Part shown: positions 26,419-33,271 of the stretch, piece after piece
Position numbering within the stretch: position 1 is the stretch's first letter
How the letters are laid out: the number at the start of each line of letters is the position of its first letter
NCBI GenBank assembly: GCA_031270845.1
Contig: JAISXF010000010.1
Coordinates: forward strand, 1-52,249
Length of the DNA stretch: 52,249 nucleotides
DNA from: Prevotellaceae bacterium
GTDB taxonomy: Bacteria > Bacteroidota > Bacteroidia > Bacteroidales > UBA932
Direction of reading: 5' to 3'
Notes under the pieces: generated by a model
Databases searched by the model: none
Seen by the model: only the letters and a program-made list of their open reading frames with translations
Told to the model about the DNA's origin: nothing
Made by a program: the position numbers and the translations under genes

Positions 26419-27930
26419 ATGAAAAAGCTATTATTAGTAGTTGCTCTGTCGGCCTTTGTATGGACGGCCGGCGCACAGACGCAACAATATAAACTTACGC
26501 AGATAGAAACCGGCACCGACGGAGAAGATTGGGGCGCTATTCCGGGAACTAATGGAGAGATTATCTTTTCGAATACCGGATTTGTAAAGGCCAGAAATTA
26601 TTCGGGCGATGTAGTAACCCGCTTGTTGGTATTGGATGCCAATAAAAAATTGCGGGCGCTTTTCCCCGACGATGAGTATCAAAAAAGCTATATCGGCGCG
26701 CCTTTCCTGTCGAAAGACGGTAAGGAGTTGTTTTATGCCGTGTCGGGAGATAAAGCGATAAAGATTAAAAAGGGCTTCTTCCTGAGCAGCGAGATGCACT
26801 ATCCGTTGCAGATACTGTCGCGGACAAAAGGAAGCGACGGTAAATGGGGTGCCCCGGTAGATTTTCCGTATAACAGCGACTCGTTCTCGTCGGGCGACCC
26901 CTGGCTTGGAGAAGACGGCTTCCTGTATTTCGCATCGGATCGTCCGGGAGGAATCGGTGGCTTGGATCTTTGGAGAAGTAAACGGGTTGGCGACACTTGG
27001 AGCGAACCGGAAAACTTAGGCCCGGAAATCAATTCGGATGCCGACGAACGTTCGCCGCGTTTCGACAGGCAGGGGAATTTTTATTACTCGTCGAACTATG
27101 TTTCGATGGGAGGCTTGGATGTGTTTAAAGTGGCGGTTGTAAACAGCCAGTTTTCGACGCCGGTACGCATATCGCCGTTCAATTCCAAAGGCGACGATTT
27201 TGCCGTTACCTTCATTACCGATCGTACGGGCTATCTTTCGTCGAACCGTTACGATGGCGCCGACCGCATTTATTATTTTGAAATTCCCGAAGCGCCGGAA
27301 CGGAAGACATCCGTACGGGTACAGGATAAAGCCGGCGCTCCGATTGAAGGCGCACTGGTAACTTACCTGAACAACGAAGATGTGAAGACCGTAGCAACCA
27401 ATGCCGCCGGCGAAGCAGTCGTTTACCTGCCCGAAAAATTGTATGACCTCAATGTAAGCAAGCCGGAATATGTTCCGCTGGAAGAAAAGGAAAAATTACC
27501 TTCGGCTTACAACGGCTCTGTGCTGACATTGGATAAGATTGGCGCTCGTGCGATAGATGCGGAAAAGACGGCGGAAGGGCCGCAAATCGCCATCCTGTTT
27601 GATTTGGCCAAGTACAATATTCGTCCCGATGCCGCTAAGGAAATCGACAAGCTATTGGCTTACTTACAGAATAACCCGTCGCTGAACATTGAAATATCGG
27701 GTCATACCGATTGCAGAGGCTCTTATTCGTATAACTTGAAGTTGTCGCAAAATCGCGCCGATGCCGTGAAAGGTTATCTGGTTGGCAAGGGCATTGATGC
27801 CGGACGTATTTCAACGAAAGGATATGCCTATGCGCGCCTGGTTAATAATTGCGTTTGCGCGCCGGGTGTAACCTGCACGGAAAAAGAACATGCGCCTAAT
27901 CGCTATGTTACATACGTTGTGGTGAAATAA
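26419..27930 (+). CDS. PorE-like protein: beta-propeller, carboxypeptidase-regulatory and OmpA C-terminal domains
   Basis: A protein of 503 residues from the ATG at 26419 (MKKLLLVVALSAFVWTAGAQ, a clean signal peptide); an in-frame ATG at 26398 would add seven residues. Residues about 90-290 hold PD40 propeller blades (GEDGFLYFASDRPGGIGGLDLW, YYSSNYVSMGGLDVF, GYLSSNRYDGADRIYYF). Residues about 295-370 are a carboxypeptidase-regulatory-like domain (VRVQDKAGAPIEGALV). Residues about 385-503 are an OmpA peptidoglycan-binding domain (ILFDLAKYNIRPDA, ISGHTDCRGSYSYNLKLSQNRA). The Porphyromonas PorE protein has this domain order with an added N-terminal TPR region, absent here. It probably links a secretion or adhesin assembly to peptidoglycan in the periplasm. 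It is the last gene of the cluster, with a strong terminator after it. Confidence 0.9.
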   Translation: MKKLLLVVALSAFVWTAGAQTQQYKLTQIETGTDGEDWGAIPGTNGEIIFSNTGFVKARNYSGDVVTRLLVLDANKKLRALFPDDEYQKSYIGAPFLSKDGKELFYAVSGDKAIKIKKGFFLSSEMHYPLQILSRTKGSDGKWGAPVDFPYNSDSFSSGDPWLGEDGFLYFASDRPGGIGGLDLWRSKRVGDTWSEPENLGPEINSDADERSPRFDRQGNFYYSSNYVSMGGLDVFKVAVVNSQFSTPVRISPFNSKGDDFAVTFITDRTGYLSSNRYDGADRIYYFEIPEAPERKTSVRVQDKAGAPIEGALVTYLNNEDVKTVATNAAGEAVVYLPEKLYDLNVSKPEYVPLEEKEKLPSAYNGSVLTLDKIGARAIDAEKTAEGPQIAILFDLAKYNIRPDAAKEIDKLLAYLQNNPSLNIEISGHTDCRGSYSYNLKLSQNRADAVKGYLVGKGIDAGRISTKGYAYARLVNNCVCAPGVTCTEKEHAPNRYVTYVVVK

Positions 27931-27971
27931 ATTTGTTTGAAATTGTTAGACATTTAATTTGATTGTAAAGG

Positions 27972-28006
27972 AAAACCGTCTAATAAATTAGGCGGTTTTC
28001 TTTTTT
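27972..28006 (+). terminator. Strong intrinsic terminator
   Basis: AAAACCG and CTAAT pair with ATTAG and CGGTTTT around a very short loop, followed by TTTTCTTTTTT. It ends the giant protein/PorP/PorE-like cluster. Confidence 0.9.
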
Positions 28007-28040
28007 GTGAACGGAAAAAGAAGGTAGGAACTAAAAAAAA

Positions 28041-28072
28041 TTTGCACATCGTCAAAAATATCCTTACCTTTG
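28041..28072 (+). promoter_or_regulatory. Promoter of rplS: TTTG, 20-bp spacer, TACCTTTG
   Basis: TTTG at 28041-28044 and TACCTTTG at 28065-28072 match the Bacteroidota -33/-7 consensus with normal spacing. The leader to the ATG at 28146 is about 65 nt. As for other ribosomal protein genes it could hold a regulatory structure, but none is clear. Confidence 0.75.
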
Positions 28073-28145
28073 CACCCCAAAATAAAAACGCAACCGCTTA
28101 CAACCGGTTTATACCTTGTAATGTTGCCTAAAAACAGTAAAAGAA

Positions 28146-28526
28146 ATGGACTTATTAAAGATTGCCGAACAGGCATTTGCTACAACGATAAAAAATCATC
28201 CGGCCTTTAAGGCGGGAGATACAGTTACGGTTACTTACCGGATAAAGGAGGAAAGTAAGGAACGCTTGCAGAGGTTTCGGGGAGTATGTATCCAGCGGAA
28301 AGGCGCAGGGACAACGCAAACCTTTACAGTGCGGAAGATTTCAAATGGGGTAGGGGTGGAGCGTATTTTCCCGCTGTTTTCGCCCTTTATTGAAAATATT
28401 GAATTGAACAAAGTAGGGAAAGTGCGTCGTGCGCGTATTTACTACCTGCGTAATCTTACGGGAAAGAAGGCGCGTATTAAGGAAAAGAGAGTTGCGCTGG
28501 CGGTAGAAGACGCCAAAATAGAATAA
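28146..28526 (+). CDS. rplS: 50S ribosomal protein L19
   Basis: A protein of 126 residues, slightly longer than the usual 115 because of a short charged tail. The L19 signatures are [54 protein letters not shown] and [24 protein letters not shown]19 sits at the interface of the 30S and 50S subunits. It is a single-gene unit here, with its own promoter and followed 49 bp later by tRNA-Arg. The usual bacterial partners rpsP, rimM and trmD are not adjacent. Confidence 0.97.
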   Translation: MDLLKIAEQAFATTIKNHPAFKAGDTVTVTYRIKEESKERLQRFRGVCIQRKGAGTTQTFTVRKISNGVGVERIFPLFSPFIENIELNKVGKVRRARIYYLRNLTGKKARIKEKRVALAVEDAKIE

Positions 28527-28575
28527 ATGTCAGCCTTCAGGCATCTTCCCCTGTTGTAACTGTAAGATAATTAAT

Positions 28576-28649
28576 GGCCCCGTAGCTCAACTGAATAGAG
28601 TTCCTGACTACGGATCAGAGGGTTACAGGTTTGAATCCTGTCGGGGTCG
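28576..28649 (+). tRNA. tRNA-Arg (anticodon ACG)
   Basis: The acceptor stem GGCCCCG pairs with CGGGGTC, the D arm has GCTC/GAGT, the anticodon loop is CTACGGA (anticodon ACG, reading CGN Arg codons after A34 to inosine editing), and the T arm is ACAGG-TTTGAAT-CCTGT with discriminator G. CCA is not encoded. The last anticodon-stem pair is C-A. A terminator follows after 11 nt. Confidence 0.95.
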
Positions 28650-28660
28650 CGAAACACGAA

Positions 28661-28692
28661 TAAGCCGCTAATTATTGGCGGCTTATTTTTTT
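28661..28692 (+). terminator. Intrinsic terminator after tRNA-Arg
   Basis: AAGCCGC and GCGGCTT form a stem around an AT-rich loop, followed by ATTTTTTT. It ends the rplS/tRNA-Arg transcript and also separates it from the convergent minus-strand gene ending at 28703. Confidence 0.9.
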
Positions 28693-28702
28693 GCATCACG
28701 GC

Positions 28703-29533
28703 TCAATAACCGGTAACTGTTAATCCGTCGTAAGCCGGCAGGACGTTGGGCGGCAGGGCGGCGGCGAGTTCGGCGTGCGGTTCAATCTGGTGCGAGAGAT
28801 GCGAGAGGTATAGCCGCTTCGGTTGCAGCTCGTCGTACAGCGCCAGCGCTTCGGGTAAGGAAAAGTGCGACAGGTGCGGCGTGCGCCGGATGACATTCAA
28901 TACCAAAATATCTAATCCTTGCAGTTTCTCCTTCTCGCGCTCGTCGATACGGCTCGCATCGGTGATGTAGGCCAGGCGGCCGATCCGGAACCCCAAGACG
29001 GGCAACCGGTGATGCCATACGCGGACAGGTATTATTTCAATTCCGTTGATAGTAAACGGGTCTTCGTCAATGGTGCAGAGGTTAAATTCGGGGACTCCGG
29101 GGTATTTATGCTCGGCAAAGGCGTAGGCGTACTCGCGCTTAAGGGCGTCGTGTACACGTGTTTCGGCATATACATCGACCGGCTTTCCGGTCGTATAGTT
29201 CAGGGCGCGGACATCGTCGAGGCCGCCGGTGTGGTCTTTGTGTTCGTGGGTGAGGAGGATGCCGTCGAGGCGGGTAACCTGTGCGCGAAGCATTTGTTGA
29301 CGGAAATCGGGGCCGGCATCGATCAGCAGGCGGGCATGGCATGAGCCTTGTGCGACGTCGAATAATACCGACGCACGCAGGCGCCGGTCGCGGGCATCGG
29401 CAGAACGGCATACCCGACAGTTACACGCAATAACCGGTATGCCCTGCGATGTGCCTGTGCCAAGAAATGTCAGGCTGACGGCGCATTTATTATCATCATT
29501 CATTGTATCATCATTCATTTTATCATCATTCAT
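28703..29533 (-). CDS. MBL-fold metallo-hydrolase, PhnP-like phosphodiesterase
   Basis: A protein of up to 276 residues. After the start it shows LTFLGTGTSQGIPVIACNC, the Cys motif CNCRVCRS seen in PhnP-like proteins, LLIDAGPDFRQQM, the metal site THEHKDHTGGLDDVRALN, a later WHHRLPVLGFRIG and the third-metal Asp region YITDASRI, then LSHLSHQI. PhnP of Escherichia coli hydrolyses phosphoribosyl cyclic phosphate; Bacteroidota homologues lack an established substrate, so only a cyclic phosphodiesterase role is likely. The N-terminus is odd: a 15-bp repeat encodes MNDDK, MNDDT, MNDDN, giving three possible starts (29533, 29518, 29503) before the fold begins. The first start overlaps the stop of the transporter gene by 4 bp (ATGA), implying translational coupling. 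Confidence 0.9.
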   Translation of the reverse strand: MNDDKMNDDTMNDDNKCAVSLTFLGTGTSQGIPVIACNCRVCRSADARDRRLRASVLFDVAQGSCHARLLIDAGPDFRQQMLRAQVTRLDGILLTHEHKDHTGGLDDVRALNYTTGKPVDVYAETRVHDALKREYAYAFAEHKYPGVPEFNLCTIDEDPFTINGIEIIPVRVWHHRLPVLGFRIGRLAYITDASRIDEREKEKLQGLDILVLNVIRRTPHLSHFSLPEALALYDELQPKRLYLSHLSHQIEPHAELAAALPPNVLPAYDGLTVTGY

Positions 29534-30972
29534 CGTTTCATCCCGCGCAGCGGTTTTATTTTCTTAAAAAATAACCAGAGCAGGAGGAGCGTAACGCCGC
29601 CGCCGAGGGCGTAGGAGAGGGTGTGCGGAAGCGAAAAACCTTCTTTGGCAATGAGGATGTAAGTGCTGCAAACGAGGGTCATAAAGAGGGCGGGAATGAG
29701 TGTGAGCAGGTAGTTTTTATGTTCTTTGGCGAGATATACGGTTATCGCCCATAGCGTAAATACGGCCAGCGTTTGGTTGCTCCATGCAAAATAACGCCAG
29801 ATGATGTCGAAGCTTTTCTGACTGAGCAACAGCAGAACAAAGCACAGGGCAAAGAGCGGGGCGGAGATGACAATCCGGTTTTTGAGGCGTTTCTGCGGGT
29901 ACCGGAGGATGTCGGCAATGATAAGGCGTGCGGAGCGGAAGGCGGTATCGGCAGAGGTGATTGGCGCGGCGACGACGCCGAGCAGCGCGAGGATGGCGCC
30001 GGCGGCGCCGAGCCAGTCGTGCGAAATTTTATCGACCACCACGGCGGCGCTGTTATTGTTGGTTTCCATGAATGCGTGAAAGCCGTCGAGTCCTTTGAAA
30101 AAGGCCATTGCGGCGGCAGCCCATATCATCGCGACGATGCCTTCGGCGACCATCGCGCCGAAGAAAATTTTGCGGCCGGCGGTCTCATTTTTCATACATC
30201 GTGCCATCAGGGGCGACTGTGTGGCGTGGAATCCCGATATGGCGCCGCAAGCGACGGAAATAAACAGCATCGGGAGGAGCGGCAGGGAGGCGGCAGCGGG
30301 GTGCCGGTTGCCGAGGGTGTCCCAGGTGAGTTCGGTCATGTCGCGATGATGAAAAAGCATAGCCGTGAGGATGCCCGCCGCCATAAACAGCAGCGCAAAG
30401 CCGAAGAGCGGGTAAATGCGCCCGATGATTTTATCGACAGGAAAAAGCGTCGCCGCGATGTAGTAGCAAAGGATAATGGCAATCCAGAGGCGGTAGTCGA
30501 TAGCGCCGCCGGTGAGCTTCGTGAGCAGGTCGGCAGGGCCGGAAACAAAGACTACGCCGACGAGTATCATCAGGATGATCGTGAAGAGGCGCATAACCTG
30601 TTTGACGGACAGCCCCAACTGGTCGCCAATGATTTCGGGCAGGCTTTTGCCGTCGCTGCGGAGGGAAATCATCCCCGAAAGGTAGTCGTGTACGGCTCCG
30701 CCGAAGATGGTTCCGAAGGCAATCCACAGAAAGACCACCGGCCCGTACATCGCGCCCATAATGGCGCCGAAGATAGGCCCCAAGCCCGCAATGTTAAGAA
30801 ACTGGATGAGGAATATTTTCTTATTCGACATCGGTACATAATCGACCCCGTCGAAGAGGGTCGTTGCCGGTGTGGGGCGGCTGGCGTCGGGCGCAAAGAC
30901 GCGGTCAACATATTTGCCATAGACGAAATACATGGCCGTCATAAAAGCAAGCGCTGCGAGAAATGTAAACAT
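29530..30972 (-). CDS. Carbon starvation protein CstA family transporter
   Basis: A protein of 480 residues with many membrane segments, the short form common in anaerobes (Escherichia coli CstA is about 700). Recognised segments are YVPMSNKKIFLIQFLNIAGLGPIFGAI, FGTIFGGAVHDYLSGMISLRSDGKSLPEI and GFHATQSPLMARCMKNE, followed by SADTAFRSARLIIADI, all CstA hallmarks. The family imports peptides or pyruvate in the inner membrane; the substrate here is unknown. The stop codon overlaps the start of the MBL-fold gene. The upstream gap (30973-31098) holds six heptamers and a small CCCC-TGAC-GGGG hairpin but no clear -7 element, so it may also be read from the DUF6261-like gene's promoter. Confidence 0.93.
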   Translation of the reverse strand: MFTFLAALAFMTAMYFVYGKYVDRVFAPDASRPTPATTLFDGVDYVPMSNKKIFLIQFLNIAGLGPIFGAIMGAMYGPVVFLWIAFGTIFGGAVHDYLSGMISLRSDGKSLPEIIGDQLGLSVKQVMRLFTIILMILVGVVFVSGPADLLTKLTGGAIDYRLWIAIILCYYIAATLFPVDKIIGRIYPLFGFALLFMAAGILTAMLFHHRDMTELTWDTLGNRHPAAASLPLLPMLFISVACGAISGFHATQSPLMARCMKNETAGRKIFFGAMVAEGIVAMIWAAAAMAFFKGLDGFHAFMETNNNSAAVVVDKISHDWLGAAGAILALLGVVAAPITSADTAFRSARLIIADILRYPQKRLKNRIVISAPLFALCFVLLLLSQKSFDIIWRYFAWSNQTLAVFTLWAITVYLAKEHKNYLLTLIPALFMTLVCSTYILIAKEGFSLPHTLSYALGGGVTLLLLWLFFKKIKPLRGMKR

Positions 30973-30991
30973 AATGCCTTAAATTTTTAAC

Positions 30992-31033
30992 GATGAACTG
31001 TGAACGATGAACGATGAACGGTGAACGGTGAAC
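30992..31033. repeat. Six tandem heptamers of the form GATGAAC/GGTGAAC
   Basis: GATGAAC, TGTGAAC, GATGAAC, GATGAAC, GGTGAAC and GGTGAAC run without gap for 42 bp, directly in the leader of the CstA-type gene and 20 bp before its start codon. The unit resembles CGATGAA at 1805-1830. Confidence 0.85.
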
Positions 31034-31098
31034 CGCGCTTGACGCATCTTCCGTTAGGAAATACAGATCCCCTGACGGGGAAAAAGACAGGCGGCGGG

Positions 31099-32055
31099 TC
31101 ATGATACAATATTAAAAGTTACGATTGTTTGTCCGGAATAATTTCCGATACCGGAAATAAAAATCGTGGCTAAGCCGGGCTCGATATTGTCCTCGTAGGT
31201 GAGGGTGAAGTCGCGCCCGAAGAGCAGCTCGACCGTCGTTTCGACGCCGTAATGAACGACGGTGAGGCGGAGTTCCGGGATCACAAATATGGGGCTGCCG
31301 GTGTAAGGTTCGGGCGCGATCGGGGCGACGTAAGCCGTCGCAATGCTGGGACGCACATGCAGCCGCCCGTAATGCTCGAAGAGCACGATATTATAATGAT
31401 GCACGGTAACGTTCCAATGCCTCACGAGCGCGCTGTAGTCGGTCGTTTCATTGATGGTGATGAGCGAAGTGAGGCGCCCGGCGAGGGCGCGCATGGCGAG
31501 GTCGGTGGTGCGGCGCAGGGTTTTGAGGGGCGTTTTGGGGCGGGCCATGCCCTCATCAATAGTATGGTCGGCATCGGTTTTGAACGCCTCATTGAGGCGC
31601 TTAAGCTCATCGACCCAGTCGGTGAGGTGAAGCATCTGCAAGGCCGGCAGGTAGTCGGCGCTGCGCAGGTTTTCGAGGACGGCGTCGATAGCGGTCGTCG
31701 TGGAGTCGTAGGCCAGCTGGAGCAGGTGTTCAAAGGCTTCTATCGGCACGCTGAGGTGCTCGGCGGCGTCGCGCACGGTCGGCTCAAAGTGCTTACAATA
31801 AATGCGCACGATACCGAACAGGCACCGGAATACCCTTTTACGCTCCCTGTTCAACTGTTTTTTATTTCTCGTATAGGAGTTCACAAAGACATAGTTAATG
31901 ACCTCCGTTTCACGTTCGATAGCGAGCTTGTAGGCGGCGAGTTCGGCGGGTGCATCGAGCAGGTCGCGGTACTGGTCGAAAATCCGGTATATGATTTCGT
32001 GAAATTCGAGATGCCCGGTATTCCGGTAGTAATAGGTTCTTGGTTTTTCTAACAT
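31099..32055 (-). CDS. DUF6261-like protein with C-terminal Ig-like segment
   Basis: A protein of 318 residues from the ATG at 32055 (MLEKPRTYYYRNTGHLEFHEII). The start resembles the RN.EH.EF opening of a helical protein family found in many Bacteroidales (DUF6261), often in several copies per genome; function is unknown. Residues 1-210 are predicted to be almost all helical with conserved RKRVFRCLFGIVRIYCKH and a MLHLTDWVDEL segment. The last 60 residues differ: TLTYEDNIEPGLATIFISGIGNYSGQ is the signature of Ig-like MBG/YDG-type modules usually found in surface proteins. There is no signal peptide. Its start is one base after the stop of a repeat-encoded frame (32057-32497), and the probable promoter is at 32632. 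Confidence 0.75.
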   Translation of the reverse strand: MLEKPRTYYYRNTGHLEFHEIIYRIFDQYRDLLDAPAELAAYKLAIERETEVINYVFVNSYTRNKKQLNRERKRVFRCLFGIVRIYCKHFEPTVRDAAEHLSVPIEAFEHLLQLAYDSTTTAIDAVLENLRSADYLPALQMLHLTDWVDELKRLNEAFKTDADHTIDEGMARPKTPLKTLRRTTDLAMRALAGRLTSLITINETTDYSALVRHWNVTVHHYNIVLFEHYGRLHVRPSIATAYVAPIAPEPYTGSPIFVIPELRLTVVHYGVETTVELLFGRDFTLTYEDNIEPGLATIFISGIGNYSGQTIVTFNIVS

Positions 32056-32056
32056 T

Positions 32057-32497
32057 TTATACAATAGATAATAGATTTTTAGACAAAAGATTTTTAGACA
32101 ATAGATTTTTAGACTTTAAGACTGATAGATTTTTAGATAATAGACGGCTTTGCGGGGTGCAAGACAATAGACTTTTAGATAATAGACGGCTTCGCGGGCT
32201 GCGGCCTTGCAGATTGATAGATAATAGACGGCTTCGCAGGGTGCGGCCTTGCAGATTGATAGATAATAGACGGCTTTGCGGGGTGCGGCCTTGCAGATTG
32301 ATAGATAATAGACGGCTTTGCGGGGTGCGGCCTTGCAGAAAACAGTTTTCTACACGGACTGTAGCCTGCAACCCTTGCAGAAAATAGTTTTCTACACGGA
32401 ATACAGCCTGACGACAGGGTAGAAAACTGTTAACTACCCCGTCACACGTCATGATTCCGGGTAGAAAATTATTTTTTATAAGGATTGTTGTCTCCAT
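32057..32497 (-). CDS. Possible 146-residue repeat peptide, translationally linked to the DUF6261-like gene
   Basis: An open frame across the 42-bp array, so each unit encodes 14 residues. Repeats include RTPQSRLLSINLQG (twice) and variants such as RQAVFRVENYFLQG and LQATVRVENCFLQG. The position of L/V, N and FLQG or NLQG is kept although the DNA of the units changes. The stop TAA (32059-32057) is followed after one base by the ATG of the DUF6261-like gene, a typical coupling distance. Against coding: no signal, low complexity, the opposite strand is also open because the period is a multiple of three, and simple repeats produce such frames by chance. It may be a leader peptide, a real repeat protein or an artefact. 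Confidence 0.3.
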   Translation of the reverse strand: METTILIKNNFLPGIMTCDGVVNSFLPCRQAVFRVENYFLQGLQATVRVENCFLQGRTPQSRLLSINLQGRTPQSRLLSINLQGRTLRSRLLSINLQGRSPRSRLLSKSLLSCTPQSRLLSKNLSVLKSKNLLSKNLLSKNLLSIV

Positions 32498-32640
32498 TCC
32501 GTTTTGCTGTCTATATTCTGTTAGTCTAAAAGTCTAAAGTCCGTGTAGCTGTCTATATTCTGTTAGTCTAAATGTCTAAAGTCCGTGTAGCTGTCCATGT
32601 TCTGTTAGTCTAAAAGTCTAAAGTCCGTCTGCAAAGATAG
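32066..32640. repeat. Phase-locked 42-bp repeat superarray with several unit sequences
   Basis: From 32079 the sequence falls into 42-bp units with no loss of phase up to about 32624. Units at 32163-32330 share AGACGGCTT.GC and, in part, CCTTGCAGATTGATAGATAA. Units at 32331 and 32373 share CCTTGCAGAAAA.AGTTTTC. Units at 32415 and 32457 share GGGTAGAAAA. Units at 32499, 32541 and 32583 share CTGTC.AT.TTCTGTTAGTC. The left end (32066-32115) has a nested 15-bp repeat AGATTTTTAGACAAA whose sequence is roughly inverted in the right-end units (GTCTAAAAGTCTAAAG). The whole array lies between the DUF6261-like start and a minus-strand -7 element, so it would be transcribed. Confidence 0.85.
32632..32639 (-). 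promoter_or_regulatory. Minus-strand -7 element (TATCTTTG) for the DUF6261-like gene
   Basis: CAAAGATA on the plus strand is TATCTTTG on the minus strand. Transcription would start near 32625 and read through all 42-bp units as a leader of about 570 nt before the ATG at 32055. Confidence 0.5.
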
Positions 32641-32690
32641 AAATAATTTAAGGGATTGGTAAAAAGTATCGAATTTTCAATAATTTCATG

Positions 32691-32698
32691 TATCTTTG
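32691..32698 (+). promoter_or_regulatory. -7 promoter element TATCTTTG of the Lrp/AsnC gene
   Basis: TATCTTTG matches the consensus. The ATG at 32688 overlaps it and so cannot be the start; the real start is 32712 or 32718, with a leader of only 9-15 nt. Confidence 0.65.
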
Positions 32699-32711
32699 TG
32701 CCTTAAATTTG

Positions 32712-33269
32712 ATGACTATGAGTACCCGTTACAAGATTGATCCGCTGGATCAGAAAATTCTCAGCTTTTTAATTAAGAATGCCCGGATGGCTTATCTCGA
32801 AATAGCCCGCGAATGCGGGATTTCGGGGGCGGCGGTGCATCAGCGCGTGAAAAAAATGGAAGACGCCGGCATTATCACCGGCGCCCGGCTGCTGGTCAAA
32901 CCGCCGGCGCTGGGTTTTGACGTATGCGCTTTTGTGGGCGTTCATCTTTTGCAGTCAGGGCTTTATCCCGGCACGGTGGAGGCCATTCAAAAGATCCCCG
33001 AAGTGGTCGAGTGCCATTTTGTGACGGGTGATTATGCGCTGCTGTTAAAGCTCTTTTGCCGCGACCACGAGCATCTGATGGATGTATTGCTCAATACAAT
33101 ACTCAATCTTCCGAATGTGAGCAAAACGGAAACGATTATTTCGCTCGACCAGATTTTTGAGCGGCAGGTATGGGTCAAGGATAAGCGGACGCCCAAAGCC
33201 AAATCGGCCGCAGGCGCTGCGCCGGCGCAGAAAAAAGCCGGGCGGAAGGCAAAGGCGGCGGGGAAGTAG
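32712..33269 (+). CDS. Lrp/AsnC family transcriptional regulator with basic C-terminal tail
   Basis: A protein of 185 residues from ATG 32712 (183 from 32718). Residues 5-60 are the winged helix-turn-helix (LDQKILSFLIKNARMAYLEIARECGISGAAVHQRVKKMEDAGIITG in several pieces). Residues 70-150 are the ligand-binding RAM domain (VGVHLLQSG, IPEVVECHFVTGDYALLLKLFC, LNLPNVSKTETIISL). Lrp-type proteins form octamers or larger and respond to amino acids. The last 24 residues are unusual: rich in Lys and Ala with KKAGRKAKAAGK, like a histone H1 or HU-type tail, and not part of the normal fold. This could give extra non-specific DNA binding. It is a single gene, convergent with ispD, whose stop codon lies 2 bp past its own. 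Confidence 0.92.
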   Translation: MTMSTRYKIDPLDQKILSFLIKNARMAYLEIARECGISGAAVHQRVKKMEDAGIITGARLLVKPPALGFDVCAFVGVHLLQSGLYPGTVEAIQKIPEVVECHFVTGDYALLLKLFCRDHEHLMDVLLNTILNLPNVSKTETIISLDQIFERQVWVKDKRTPKAKSAAGAAPAQKKAGRKAKAAGK

Positions 33270-33271
33270 GG

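Noticed and set aside
29773-30990. 405-codon plus-strand frame opposite the CstA-type gene
   Set aside because: Composition is Asp/Gly/Arg-rich with no motif; the minus strand encodes a clear CstA membrane protein.
32040-32387. Plus-strand open frame through the 42-bp array
   Set aside because: It starts inside the DUF6261-like gene, has no promoter, and is open only because the period is a multiple of three; the minus frame has better support.
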